Position numbers and translations under genes: made by a program
Shown here: positions 1-10,378 of the stretch, in pieces
Layout of the letters: every line of letters begins with the position of its first letter
Numbering within the stretch: position 1 is the first letter of the stretch
Origin: Actinostola sp. cb2023
Lineage: Eukaryota > Cnidaria > Anthozoa > Actiniaria > Actinostolidae
Direction of reading: 5' to 3'
DNA length: 64,000 nt
Assembly (NCBI GenBank): GCA_033675265.1
Contig: JAUJYZ010000374.1
Location: 51,001 to 115,000 of the forward strand
The notes under the pieces: model-generated
The model's input: the letters and a program-made list of their open reading frames with translations, nothing else
Database searches by the model: none
Told to the model about the DNA's origin: nothing

Positions 1-34
1 TTGGAGCACGTGATTGTCTTGCATTCATTAATAT
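1..34 (-). CDS. Gene A exon 11 (partial): calcium-binding EGF start
   Basis: Acceptor AG lies at 36-35. Phase-1 translation opens D-I-N-E-C-K-T-I-T-C-S, the start of a cbEGF module cut by the window edge. Confidence 0.7.
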   Translation of the reverse strand, partial: MLMNARQSRAP

Positions 35-3000
35 CTTACAAATAAACAATCAAACAATTAGAAACATTCATACTGATTGATTCATTCATTCATTGTATAC
101 ACCTATTTCAATAAACGATGATCATGGATGATCTGAAATGGAGTAGAATAGGCCCTTTACAGTTTACAGTCACATGCCAATATATCGCTTGAATTACAAA
201 TGAATTGAGCCGAAGATCCCATGGGAACGGCTCTGCTGACTGGCAAACAAACTTTGAGACGTTGATTGAGAAAGATCGACAATCAACTGGAGGTTGAAAG
301 ATAGCATTTCAAACAGATTTCTTTACTGTCACTACTATTTTCAGTTACGCGTGAAACCCGTAAAAACTAATATATATCACTACTGATATCATTCATGTAA
401 CTTCTTCAAATAAATAAAGTCAGATTTTTTTGCCAGTCAGTAAAACCACGTGATCGTAATCCTGCAAAGGGCCTATTGTGAGTGACTTCTATCGTATGAA
501 ATTGCCAGTGTCAACATTTCACATGAGATCTATGATGTAAATTCAAAACTGCAGCTCGTACCCACAATTCCCCTCTTGGTCTCAGATCATCCATTTCAGA
601 TCGTCCATGATCAACGTATATTGAAATAGGTGTATAACCGGGACACAGGGAATCCTTTTTGCGGATAATCGACAATTAGAATTCCAGAACGAGAGAAATA
701 GGTCTTCGGACCAACGCGGGGGAATGGGGAATGGAAGTTTGGATGGATGGGATTTTATAGCGGGGATATTGGGGGGAGGGGCTGGGGATCTTTACGATCG
801 TACGTAATCGCTAAGCAACTACGCCCAAAACTGATGAGGGAAACAATTTTAATTAAAATCATTAATATTTAATAAATTAATCATTAATATTAATTAATTA
901 ATATTTTAAAATTAATACTTATTTACTGGGACCTGGAGAACTAAAGCGGTATGTGTTGTGGTCCCTTGACCCCTGGTGTTTCCTTCGGCTCTTAAATGTT
1001 TTGTTAATATATACCAGTGTCAAAGACAAAAATGAAAATATGTTGCATAAAAATAAAATAGAAAATAGGTTGTATTTCCGGTTTAGGTAGCTTCCGGTTT
1101 TGTTATTACCGGTCCATGACATGGTAATAGACCTCTTTAGCTTCGTATATAAATTGCCCATTTCAAACCATGTGATGTAAACATAATATTCTCTGGAGAA
1201 TTGTTCCTTTATATTTCTGAAATGTATTTGTTCATATTGAAAGGACTAATTCTCCAGAGAACACCATGTTTACATCACATGGAGTTTGAAATGAGCAATT
1301 TACATACGAAGCTAAAGAGGTCTATTTGTTGCCCGTTCAGAGATGTTGCCGGGAAACAGTCGAATTTGATGACTTTCACGTGATACCGTCTCGCTCGTCC
1401 AATGAGAGGCCGAGAAAAATGGACTTTGACACTTGGTATATAAAAATGCCGGTTAGTTTCGCGGCCGCCATTTTTATTTCCCTGCATGACACAGGGTTCC
1501 CGCGCGCATATGTTGCCTTAAGATCGACGCATGCGCATGTCTTACCTTGACATGATTTGCCGTGTCTTTTGTAGCCAGCCTTACAAACACACTGATACGA
1601 ACCGACGGTATTCTTACACGCTTCGTTCTCTGGACACGAATATTTGCCATATTTGCATTCGTCGAAATCTGAAAAATAGTGAAATATGATGTAATATTAA
1701 GGACTCTTTTACACATATGTAAAAAGTATTAGATATTAGCTGCTATCTAGCTATTTAATAACAATTAGACTACGAGTTCGAGGTTTCTATGAGGCAATAG
1801 TCAACGAGGCGCGTATAATTGTTTTAGCATAAACCATCCAGTAGGTCAGTAAAAATTGACAGAAACAAGCAACAGAAAATAATTCGTCGAGAAACTCTTC
1901 CGAAACATTCGGCAAAACGCCACGACGAAGCCGCCATTTTGTTTGTTTACCTCTACTCGGGGTCTATGAGCTGATAGACCACTAGTAGCGAACCAATCAG
2001 ATTGCAGGATTTGCGATAGACCACTGGATGGTTTATGCTAATAGCTGTTATCTTTCCGTCTCGGTCTATCCAGTATATATGATATATATACACTAAAATC
2101 TGGGGAAGTTCAAAAGTGCGGTCAAAGTGTGATTCTTTGATTCTCGTACTGTCCAAATAACGGCTCGAATACGAAATGTCACTCTAGCTAGGCTCAATAT
2201 AATACTATCATCATCATCATCATCATCATCATCGTCGTCGTCATAATCGTCGTCGTCGTCATCATCATATCATCATCATCATCATTATAATTATTATAAT
2301 TATTATAATTATTATAATTATTATAATTATTATAATTATTATAATTATTATAATTATTATAATTATTATTATTAGTAATTAATCATATTTCGAGTTCAAT
2401 TTAATAATTTGCACAAGTGTATTATCAATTATTATTAGCTCTATTATTATTATTATTATTTAAGTAGAGGTAATCATACGGTTTCGAGTTCAGTCTTTTT
2501 GGAAATAATTTGCACAAGTGTGTTTTTCAAAGAGTATCAATTTTTGATAAAAAGCTCTTTTTGCGAAAAAAACACACGAGTGCAAATTATTCCAAATTGA
2601 ACGAGAAATCGTATGATTACCAATTAATAATATCGAGCATTTTTATCATGTATATTATTATTATTGTAATGATTATTTCTAAAAATGCAATATAATAGAC
2701 CTATAATTTGAAAATCTTCAACCGAGTTGTCTTCATCTTAGGGTAATGTTTGTCATGTGTCTACGAGTTGTCTATAATATTCCACGTACCGTCTTTGTGT
2801 CCATATAATTACCCCTATAATGCAACGTGTTCCAAATTATGTGACGTTATTTTGATGTCTATGTACCTTGGCACATCCAGCCCTGTTTCCAATATCCATC
2901 GGCGCACGCAGCACAAGTGTAGCTACCATAGGTGTTCATACAAGTACTTGCTGAACATAACTCGTTGCCGTTTTTGCATTCATCAACATCTAAACAGCAA

Positions 3001-6000
3001 TGTTAAGTAAGAAACTATACTCACAATACAAGGGATGTCTAGTCGGTAAGTGTGTGGAAGGATTCTGATACAATTAATTATAATTATAGACCGAATGCAA
3101 TAATGGCGGAATCAGTAAATCTAATTTATTTTGTAGTTAGTGATATGATACAGCCATCGTTTCAAAGAGTATAATAACAAAAATAAACCTACAAAATTTT
3201 AGAGCGATTCTTCAAAAATGTAAAAAGTTATAGCGAATTGAAATCACAAAGATTTGTATGGGAAATTGAGATTTGGACTGACTAGCCTCGTTTCCATGAA
3301 ATTGCTAGAATTCAAATGGTTATAACTTTACGAGGGTTTCATTTAAATTGATGGGCTTTTGATGTATTACTAGACTATGTATGGTGTCAAAAAATGATAT
3401 TATATTTATTAAATTCGTATTTTTTCTCAGTTTATGCAAATTATTCCGCCATTATTGCATTCGGTCTATGGGAGATATTCATCCTTCCTTGCAGCTAGCG
3501 GCTCAACTACGAAGGACGCAGCTCAACGTGGCCAAGTCGAACGCATATAAAGGTGCACTATGCAGCCACCATACGACCCATGTCTGACCACGGAGCACAG
3601 CTCAGATCGAAATATTGTTCGTTTTTACTGAGGGAGGAAAACCGGAGTACCCAGAGAAAAACCCCTGAAGCAAGGGAGAGAACGAACTAAGAAACTCAAC
3701 TCACATGAAGTGTGCATGCTCAGCCTGGGAATTAAACCATGCACCACAGCGGTGAGAGGCGAGGCATAACCACTCGGCCACTCTTGCTTCCCAATTCAGT
3801 CGAGAGCAAAGGCAGAAGCGCGAATTTGAAGTCGCTTTATGAAATAACTATGAATATATACATGTAACTCGCGCTCTGATTGGCCAAAGGATGCGTATTC
3901 CGCGTGCTTTATGAAAGCACACAGCACGCGCTCGTAGATATTCAAACATTTTTGCAACGAACAAAATTGAAATCTTGCCTTAAAATCGTAATTGTATTTT
4001 ATAAAAGAAATAGAAAACGAGACAGCTGTGCTCTATCGAGTTATAGAAGCACTTGGGAATTGAAAGAAGTGCACCGGATACGCCTCGTGCTTCTCCTAAC
4101 ACTTCTCTCGTCTTCTTCCAATTCCCCATCCTCGGGAACCCAGGGGTTTATTCTGTCACTCGTTTATACTCGCTCCCAGAGTATTTCTCTGGGAGCGAGT
4201 AACAAGCGACAGAATATACCCCTGGGTTCCCGATGATGACAATTCCCGCGTAGACTTGTCACAAGTCGACCACACTTTTTATTCTGATAGCGAGCGACGA
4301 CGTCGCGAGGGAAAACTGACTTTGAGAAAGTCTACTTTCTCAGTCAACGCTGTTGTGTTCGTTTTTAGATCATCAACTATCAACACTATATTTCATATCA
4401 TAAATGTACCTTCACAGTTTTTCTTCAGGGGGTTAAATTGAAAGCCAATACTACATGAACAGTTGTATGAACCAATGGTGTTGATGCAATGCGCTCGATG
4501 GTCGCTTCCACAGTCGATCTCTTTAGTCTTGCACTCATTGACATCTAAACATCAAAGTTAAACAAGTTTCAGTCATGCAGCTATGCTTCTATCGCTGATT
4601 TACATACCTCTTATTAACCTCGTTTGTCGCTCGGTCCATACGGGAAGTTATGGACCGCTAATTGACCAATCACAACTCTCCAATTTCATTCGCCATATAA
4701 TAAACGTTAATGATAACACATACACATTAAAACGTCTTTTCATACCATTACACATAAAGCCATCACCATGGTAACCCTTGTTGCACAAGCATTGATAACC
4801 AGGGACTCTGTTTTCGCAGTGGGCATTCTTGTTGCATTTATGAACCCCGAGTTTGCACTCATCTTTATCTGTAATGTTTATTAGAAACAATTTGTAACTA
4901 AAAACTCTGTAGAATGAACCTTTTTAAAATGCTTTTTAAAATACAGTAAAATGTACAAAGGTGATTCATTACGGTTGTGGTTACTGACTTCGATTGTTAT
5001 ACACCGACGCAATCTTTCGCAGTAATTCTTGATTACTTTATATTCACCTTTAAGTATGACTATTCTAAGTTACCCGGTATTATTACTCCACTCGTACGTC
5101 ATTTTACCATATAAGGACAATTGAACACGCAAAATTTGCCAGCGTATTACACAGTAGCTCGCGCGCGCACGAAAAACATAGCAAACATTGCTCAAAAACT
5201 TCAGGAAACAAAGAAACAAAGTCAATTGTGGAATAATAAACCCCTTATTTGATGGTTTGACAGATATAATACTGTATTTGCGGACATTTTACTCAGTTGC
5301 TCGTATTTTTACGCAACTCGTAAAATATCCGCGCGTATTATCTGTCAAACCATCAAATAAGCTGTATGTATAGCAGGGGCGGATTTAGGGTGGGGCGAAG
5401 GAGGCGCACGCTCCCCTTTTGGAAATTCGAATACCTTTTCTGCCAAAAAAAATATTTATATAAAATTTGGCTGAAACCAATGTCCAACCTGAACGCGTCC
5501 CCCCTTTGCAAAATCTCTGGACCCGCCTCTGTATAGCGTATTCGATTCGACAAGAGACCTATCAGGAGTTACACAAATACACAAAGGAAATATAATAAAT
5601 GTATTATCGAAAAAACGTACTAACCAACACATGTTCCTAGTTCTTTATCGAGCGAATTTCCCTGTTCGCATTCACAACGAAACGAACCCAATGTGTTGAT
5701 GCAAAGCATGCGATCTTCGTCTGCACATACGCCATATTTAGAAGTGCATTCATCAAAATCTGAATTAAAATGCACAAAGCATTAATATAAATAAATAGAG
5801 ATTATTCGACACAACGAGTAACCAATCATAGCCACTGGCGAAATCTAAAATACCAACAAACTAGTATAGTCACTCTGAAAACTACCTCGTTTCCAGAGCC
5901 TGCGATCCTTACTGGTCTGCGACAAAGAAATAAAGTTTCTGGCCTACACCATGCTAAGTCGACATTTAATTGGCTGCCTTAAATTTGAAACTGCTCATGC

Positions 6001-9000
6001 GCGTTATTCGCAAAGTGACTGAAATTAAGTTGAACGTTGTTTCTCAAAGGTTATGTATATTATAACTAGACGCTCTTCGGTGGGCTTCAGTAATGAGCAA
6101 TGAGCCTTCGGTTTCCCCAGCGGCACATAGGGCATGCGCCTTGATACCCAGTTGGAAATTTGTGACCATAAGAAATGTTTTTCAAATCGCCTGCCACAGG
6201 CAGCCCGTCGAATAACTATTTCTATTCTTTCTGCATATTTTTGAGTGCACATGAAAACCATACATCCAAATTACCTGTAAAGTCAGAGTAAACCTCCAAA
6301 CCACAGATCGACAATTCCTTCATCCTTCCAGGATATCGTACAAACAAGTAGCGGCCATGCCGTGGAGGGTTGCAGTAGATTGGTACGTACACACCTTTAG
6401 ATAGAACCGTTAAATCACCACAGCGACTGTTATCGATCCCTCGTGCGGTACTTGAGTTTCCTTAATAAAAACACACACACAAACTGTACTTTGCTTCTGA
6501 AGATTCAAAAACTCAACTAAATAATAATTAGCACTTATGAAACATATAGATAGGAAGAAGAAAATATCCATATAAATCCTTCTAAGGCGTTGGCGCTAGA
6601 AATAAAATGGTCCTAAACGGAGATCAAGAGAAACAATATACAGCTAATTCAAAAGACGTTGTCCTAGGTTTTGTTGCATATTGCATATTGTATTCCTAGA
6701 CCGAAGTGCATCATGGACTGATCTACCATGATCTCAGTTTCGGCACGCAACGCAAACGAACACATGTATTGATCAGTCCATAATGCACTTCGGCCTGGGA
6801 ATGCAATATGCAATATGCAACAAAACCTAGGACAACGTTTTTGGAATTAGCTGTATATCACTTTATTTAACTTGCCTCTATATGTATTGTGTTTCACGAC
6901 ATGAGTGGGAAGTAGCTACGGTACGGTACGTGAGGTATACAAGCATTCTGATTGGTTGAGCAGTGACTTTGCGCGCTGTGATTGGTTGAAATATTATATC
7001 TTCGATTCCGTACTGTGACCGTAACTCCGTGCCGTAGGTTTCCCACTCATACGAAAACGACTCTATTTATGACGTAATTACCTATTGTGAGTTGAACAAT
7101 CGCTGGACAGCAGTCTGCTCGTTTCAAAATAACTTGTCGTACTTTGTAACCCTGGCAACAGAAACCAATTGCAAATAAATGACCATCCTGTCTGTGACTA
7201 AATGTATTCTACTTTTAAGTAAAACAGTCAAGTCTGAAAATCAATCATAAAATATCTGATACAACGCGCGCTCTGATTTCCCAAAGGATGTGCATGCCTC
7301 GTGCTCTATGAGAACACATAGCACGCACGCACAGATATTCAAAAAAAATTTTATCGAACAAAATTGAAAACTTGCCTTAAAATCGTAATTGTATTTTATG
7401 AAACAAATAGAAAACTCGGCAGCTGGCTGAACTCTATCGAGTTATAGAAGCGCGCGGGAATTGGAAGACGATTCGAATATTGCGAGACGGCTACGCCTCG
7501 TGCTTCTTCTAACACTTCTCTCGCCTTCTTCCAATTCCCGCGTGCTTCTATAACTCGAAAGAGCACGCTGCCTCGTTTTCTATTTCTTCAATGATCCTCA
7601 GCTCACTGGGAAAAACGGTTGCTCAATTCTAACCAGCTTTGAACTGATTTCATTGGAAATTCCAGGTGTTGGACGTTTCCAATGGATTTCCAAGATTTGA
7701 AGTGCGTGCGTTTTTCGCAGTGCGCGTATATAACTTATGGAGAGTCGTTTTCGTACGAGTGGGAAAGTTACGGTACCGTGCCGTACCGTATTGCTGGTTT
7801 TCACGTGACGTCATGGCGGCCATCTTGGTTCCCGATAACAAAGCATTCCTCATTAGCTGCTCTTGTTTTTGTAGATAGTATAATTACTTCTGGTCAATGC
7901 CCGCAACATGTAGAGTACCACCTAAATGTAACTTCCCCCTCAATACAATTGAAAGAGTTTGATTGGATGAGATGCATCTGCACGCTTTTTGATTGGCTCA
8001 GAAAGGAAGCCATTTGAGTGTCACAGTACCGTAGGTTTCCCACTCATACGAAAACCACTCTCATTTGTTCTGTATCACCTTTACCGTACCTTGTCTAAGT
8101 CAACCATCAACCATGGATCATCCATCTTCTTAGTTAATGAGCAGCCATGATTATTAATATCACCAGACGTTTTAAGAATGTCAATAGCATTGATAGCATC
8201 TGAAGGCTTGTCATAGTTTGTACTGGATTGCTTGGCTAATTTATTCAGGGCCAAGTTTGCTAAACAGAAAAGGAAAGAAATTAAATAAATTATCATTCAC
8301 ATTATTTTCTCCGGGATTTTCATTGGGCGAGAGACGACTACGTCACTGCAGATAACTTCCTACGAATAAGTGTTTTCGTTCTCCTCGACAATGGCAGCTC
8401 GATTTTTTCCAGAGATGTTGCTTTAGGTGAGAGTAAATAACGTGAATGATAAAACAATTCTTGGACGAGGTTGAGCAAAATATCGTGATTTGTCAGTGGC
8501 GAGCAGAATAATTATTTGCCGATGCCGAAATGAGATTCAAGGACTTATAACAGCTGATTGAAACCAAGCTAATAATAATAAGCTACACTAGTTACTAGAC
8601 GAGTGGGATATTCCATGGAGTGCCACGAGAAAGCATTGTATGATTATTTTATCATAGAAAATATCACTAAAAAACAAATTGCTGCAAGGTTTGATGGGAA
8701 GGAAGAGTGGAATACAGCCGAATATGCAACAGTAATTCTGCTCTCTGATTGGTTGTATTTTCTATGATGTGGGTTAAAAATACGTTTGACACATGAATAA
8801 AGTTCATTATCATTCACATTATTTACTCCGGGATTTTCATTGGTCGAGAGACGACTACGTCACTGCAGATAACTTCCTACGATTAAGTGCTTTCGTTCTC
8901 CTCGACAATGGCAGCTCGATGTTTTTCAGACTTGTTGCTTAGTTGAGAGAAAGTAAATGTGACTGATAAAACAATTATTGAACTTTTCAACCTCGTCCAA

Positions 9001-9371
9001 TATTATATAATTGCTTGTTATCATTACGGATGATCTTACCAGCTGAGCCAGCCTAGTCCCAGGCGTTATCTAACTAGGCTGCAGCTGAGCTACAAGGTCA
9101 GAGGGGAAGCAGACCGTACGTGGGTACTAATTAAAATGGAAATTCGCGACAAATAACATATACACAATACTAAGAAAGGAGGCCGCGTAACACTTTGTCT
9201 AGTGAACCAGATATATATTGAGGGAAATCTAAAAAAATTAAGGAGAAAGAGAAAACCATCTGACTCAAATGGTGTTTAGGTTTCTTGTATATGAAATAAA
9301 ATAATTTGCAAACAGATGGGGTTTCTAGCCAAAAGTGAAAAAAAAAAAACCGAGAAAAAAAAAGATAAATT

Positions 9372-9442
<71 letters not shown>

Positions 9443-9998
9443 CAATTGATTATGTAATAAAGCTACGGCTATTATTACCTCTACAGTACTGTCCTTTCCA
9501 AGGTAGAACCACATTTGTTATCATATTAACAGGCGTATTTGATGAGAAATGTCCATTTTGATCACAATTGCAATGGTAGCCTTGTTGTTGCGATGCATCT
9601 ACAATGCAAGTACCGTTGCCATGACATGCGTTGCTAACGTCGCAAGGGCTTCCTTCTAAAACGATATTGATAATTTAGAACAAAATACTCATTTATTTAT
9701 AGCTTTAGAGATTATGATAAACAGAAATATATCAAACTATATGAATACAGTAGAACCCCGCTAACTCGAACTCCGAAGGGAAACGGACAGCGGTTCGAGT
9801 TAGCGAGGGTTCGAGTTAACAGGGTAAATTTGACCCTGATTGAGCGAAGGGAAAATCAAATTAGTTCGAGTTAGCGGGGTTCATATTCGAGTTACCAGAG
9901 TTTGAGTTAGCGGGGTTTGATCTACTGTACTTACCTAAAGTCTGTTGACAAAGAGTTAAAAAAGAAACTACAAAAATACACAGACGAGTTCGCTGCAT
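1..9998 (-). CDS. Gene A: secreted EGF / FTP-lectin / EGF-repeat protein (spliced, 3' end off window)
   Basis: Spliced model of 11 exons read on the minus strand: 9998-9935, 9655-9479, 8259-8090, 7151-7082, 6460-6275, 5759-5625, 4868-4746, 4544-4410, 2989-2867, 1668-1546, 34-1. All borders are GT/AG and phases chain exactly (mostly 1-1; 1-0 and 0-1 inside the lectin domain). Order: signal peptide, an EGF-like module, a ~142-residue FTP (fucolectin/tachylectin-4/pentraxin-1 type F5/8C) domain, then at least six EGF modules, most opening with a calcium-binding D-x-D/N-E-C. The product should be secreted or matrix-bound. The anchor, if any, lies off the window. It shares its upstream spacer with divergent gene B. 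No named orthologue is recognised; the architecture is sure, the function is inferred. Confidence 0.85.
96..636. repeat. TIR element of the TATACACCTATT class
   Basis: About 45-bp terminal inverted repeats: TATACACCTATTTCAATAAA at 96 and its complement ending at 636, both continuing into GATCATGGATGATC-like sequence. No coding capacity is seen. It lies in the intron before gene A exon 11. A half copy occurs at 63256-63310, and the same outer ends are used by the elements at 33993 and 35200. Confidence 0.75.
637..1127. other. Intron stretch, AT-rich block
   Basis: No gene or clear repeat ends are seen. Positions 841-905 are almost pure A/T with TTAATTAA-like motifs. Confidence 0.5.
1128..1326. 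repeat. Hairpin MITE ending ATAGACCTCTTTAGC
   Basis: Near-palindromic ~200 bp. Left arm ATAGACCTCTTTAGCTTCGT, right arm its complement ending 1326. An inner pair (TTCTCTGGAGAATT and complement) sits at about 1188-1262. Similar ATAGACCTCTTTxxC ends recur at 60005-60335. Confidence 0.75.
1546..1668 (-). CDS. Gene A exon 10: cbEGF module
   Basis: 123 nt, phase 1-1, acceptor at 1670-1669, donor GTAAGA. Six cysteines; opens D-F-D-E-C and contains C-K-N-T-V-G-S-Y-Q-C, the Asn/Asp hydroxylation and calcium-binding consensus. Confidence 0.9.
1760..2045. repeat. MITE ending GCATAAACCATCCAGT
   Basis: Inner inverted ends GCATAAACCATCCAGT at about 1829 and the complement at about 2039. An outer segment carries TTTCTATGAGGCAATAGTC. 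A second copy occupies 34745-35090. Confidence 0.7.
2205..2385. repeat. Compound microsatellite (ATC)n / (GTC)n / (AATTATTAT)n
   Basis: A run of ATC triplets, then GTC triplets, then about ten copies of a 9-bp TTATAATTA-type unit. Confidence 0.9.
2468..2621. repeat. Hairpin MITE ending GGTAATCATACG
   Basis: Left end GGTAATCATACGGTTTCGAG and right end complement ending 2621. The arms share TAATTTGCAC and ACACACxAGTG blocks. It lies in an intron of gene A. Confidence 0.7.
2867..2989 (-). CDS. Gene A exon 9: cbEGF module with altered Cys spacing
   Basis: 123 nt, phase 1-1. Opens D-V-D-E-C. Six cysteines, but the fourth and fifth are spaced C-A-A-C rather than C-x-C, an extra residue for a cbEGF module. 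Confidence 0.88.
3090..3468. repeat. MITE ending ATAGACCGAATGCAATAATGG
   Basis: Inverted ends: ATAGACCGAATGCAATAATG with GCGGAAT at about 3090, complement CCGCCATTATTGCATTCGGT at about 3445-3468. No ORF worth calling inside. Confidence 0.75.
3605..3795 (-). mobile_element. tRNA-derived SINE-like element
   Basis: On the minus strand the head reads GTGGCCGAGTGGTTATGCC, matching a Pol III A box of tRNA-Ser/Leu type. About 35 nt later GGTTTAATTCC resembles a B box with one mismatch. The body then carries GGGTACTCCGGTTTTCCTCC. Short length, no ORF and internal promoter boxes support a SINE. The exact 3' end is not resolved. Confidence 0.6.
3845..4245. repeat. Inverted-repeat element, copy 1 (CGCGCTCTGATTGGCCAAAGG)
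   Basis: Shares a long block with 7255-7590 (GCTCTGATTxxCCAAAGGAT, then AACAAAATTGAAA, then a TCGAGTTATAGAAGC block). Contains a tight hairpin around 4135-4232 (GGGAACCCAGGGG and complement). Confidence 0.65.
4410..4544 (-). CDS. Gene A exon 8: cbEGF module
   Basis: 135 nt, phase 1-1, donor GTACAT. Opens D-V-N-E-C; contains C-I-N-T-I-G-S-Y-N-C-S-C; six cysteines. Confidence 0.9.
4746..4868 (-). CDS. Gene A exon 7: cbEGF module
   Basis: 123 nt, phase 1-1, donor GTATGA. Opens D-K-D-E-C and ends in the typical G-Y-H-G-D-G-F-M-C-N. Six cysteines. Confidence 0.9.
5238..5366. repeat. Hairpin MITE (TTATTTGATGGTTTGACAGA)
   Basis: Near-perfect inverted repeat: TTATTTGATGGTTTGACAGA at about 5245 and the complement at about 5340-5360, around a short loop. 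Confidence 0.75.
5374..5533. repeat. hAT-like MITE (CAGGGGCGGA ends)
   Basis: Left end CAGGGGCGGATTTAGG and right end CCGCCTCTG. Flanks show a short TATAG duplication on both sides, shorter than the 8 bp expected for hAT. It starts right after the preceding hairpin. Confidence 0.5.
5625..5759 (-). CDS. Gene A exon 6: cbEGF module
   Basis: 135 nt, phase 1-1, donor GTTAGT. Opens D-F-D-E-C; contains C-I-N-T-L-G-S-F-R-C-E-C. Six cysteines. Confidence 0.88.
6050..6245. repeat. Element related to 14330-14660 and to the 54-56 kb element
   Basis: Carries GGTGGGCTTCAGTAATGAGC and a GGGCTGCCTGTGGCAGGCGA-type segment, matching GGCGGGCTTCAGCAATGAGC at 14361 and the AGCCCGCCGAGTAAT segment near 14490. 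Confidence 0.55.
6275..6460 (-). CDS. Gene A exon 5: FTP lectin domain, C-terminal third
   Basis: 186 nt, phase 1-1. Contains C-G-D-L-T-V-L and G-R-Y-L-F-V-R-Y-P-G with L-S-I-C-G-L-E-V-Y, matching the closing strands of FTP domains (pattern G-R-Y-V-x-V-x-x-P-G ... L-x-L-C-E-V-x-V). Confidence 0.88.
6638..6857. repeat. MITE family C (ACAGCTAATTC ends), copy 1
   Basis: Ends ATATACAGCTAATTCAAAA and complement. Inner block GTTGCATATTGCATATTG and CCGAAGTGCATCATGGACTG is repeated inverted. Further copies at 27951-28232 and, diverged, at 35200, 38000 and 43540. Confidence 0.8.
6891..7064. repeat. MITE family B (GTGGGAAGTAG ... TTTCCCACTCATACG), copy 1
   Basis: Contains ATGAGTGGGAAGTAGCTACG, GATTGGTTGA twice, and the right end TCATACGAAAACGACTCT. 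It stops 17 nt inside the intron that follows gene A exon 4. Confidence 0.8.
7082..7151 (-). CDS. Gene A exon 4: FTP lectin domain, middle strand
   Basis: 70 nt, phase 0-1. Carries the family hallmark R-A-D-C-C. In known fucolectins this Arg contacts fucose. The basic residue usually found five places after the CC pair is Gln here. Confidence 0.88.
7255..7590. repeat. Inverted-repeat element, copy 2 of the 3845-4245 family
   Basis: Shares CGCGCTCTGATTTCCCAAAGG-like start, ACAAAATTGAAAACTTGCC and CTCTATCGAGTTATAGAAGC blocks. Inner hairpin TTCTAACACTTCTCTCGCC with its partner. Confidence 0.65.
7741..8062. repeat. MITE family A, copy 1, split by an insertion
   Basis: Left end AGAGTCGTTTTCGTACGAGT at 7741 and the rest from about 7949 (TTGAAAGAGTTTGATTGGAT) to 8062. 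The ~155 bp between (about 7791-7948) is absent from other family A copies. Confidence 0.75.
8090..8259 (-). CDS. Gene A exon 3: FTP lectin domain, N-terminal part
   Basis: 170 nt, phase 1-0. Reads N-L-A-L-N-K-L-A-K-Q-S-S-T-N-Y, then D-A-I-N-A-I-D, then P-W-L-M-V-D-L, the standard opening of F5/8C domains of the eel-fucolectin/tachylectin-4/pentraxin-1 type. The usual Cys-Ser-His near the middle reads Cys-Ser-Leu, so the fucose-binding His appears lost. Confidence 0.9.
8297..8965. repeat. Direct repeat pair
   Basis: Segments 8297-8455 and 8813-8965 are near-identical (CATTATTTxCTCCGGGATTT through CGACAATGGCAGCTCGAT). The intervening ~350 bp holds no gene that I can see. Confidence 0.7.
9371..9440. 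repeat. (AAT)n microsatellite
   Basis: More than 20 AAT triplets in the intron after gene A exon 2. Confidence 0.95.
9479..9655 (-). CDS. Gene A exon 2: EGF-like module
   Basis: 177 nt, phase 1-1, acceptor at 9657-9656. Cysteine order C-D-V-S-N-A-C-H-G-N-G-T-C ... Y-H-C-N-C ... Y-C-R-G is an EGF with a long insertion (about 25 residues) before the last cysteine. It lacks the D-x-D-E-C calcium motif. Confidence 0.82.
9748..9927. repeat. pogo/Tigger-like MITE with TA duplication
   Basis: Ends CAGTAGAACCCCGCTAACTC and GCGGGGTTTGATCTACTG, flanked by TA at 9746-9747 and 9928-9929. 180 bp. Its edge is at intron position +8 after gene A exon 1. Confidence 0.75.
9935..9998 (-). CDS. Gene A exon 1: start codon and signal peptide
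   Basis: ATG at 9998-9996, 21 codons plus one base, donor GTAAGT. Met-Gln-Arg-Thr-Arg followed by the hydrophobic core L-C-I-F-V-V-S-F-L-T-L-C is a clear secretory signal. The phase-1 exit matches the first EGF exon. Confidence 0.88.
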
Positions 9999-10308
9999 GA
10001 CAAGCTTCGATTGCGCGCGCATCAAGCGTGGTTTACTATGACGTCACGATTAGCGTGATTAAACAATTAGTCCAATTATTAGAAAAATTAAAACATTAAA
10101 AAAATTAAAGAAAAATTTGTACACTTATTGAGATAAAAACAATGGATAATAGGATAATAATTCAGTGGCCGAATTCGATAATAATTCGAGAGGTTTCATT
10201 GCGCATAGACGTTTATTGCAGAAAGGATAAAACAACTCAACTAGACCTTACAAGCCAGACGTCATTGTGGCTGCGCGCGCACTGATTGATGGCCGTCATT
10301 CTAACAAC
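9999..10308. promoter_or_regulatory. Shared divergent promoter spacer of genes A and B
   Basis: Only 310 bp separate the two start codons, so both promoters and 5' UTRs must lie here or overlap. Visible elements: a full palindromic CRE TGACGTCA at 10039-10046, a second GACGTCAT near 10258, and GCGCGCGC tracts near both ends (about 10013 and 10273). I see no convincing TATA box. Mapped transcript starts would be needed to split it. Confidence 0.6.
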
Positions 10309-10378
10309 ATGAATCCACTTGGCTATACCACATCCTTAATTGTATTATTTCTATTTATACAAGAAAACTATGCCAAAG
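10309..10378 (+). CDS. Gene B exon 1: signal peptide
   Basis: ATG at 10309, 23 codons plus one base, donor GTAAGT. The core S-L-I-V-L-F-L-F-I is a strong secretory signal. Confidence 0.88.

Noticed and set aside
9170..9561. Ile- or Leu-rich frames across the AAT run
   Set aside because: Microsatellite translation; only 9479-9655 on the minus strand is an exon.
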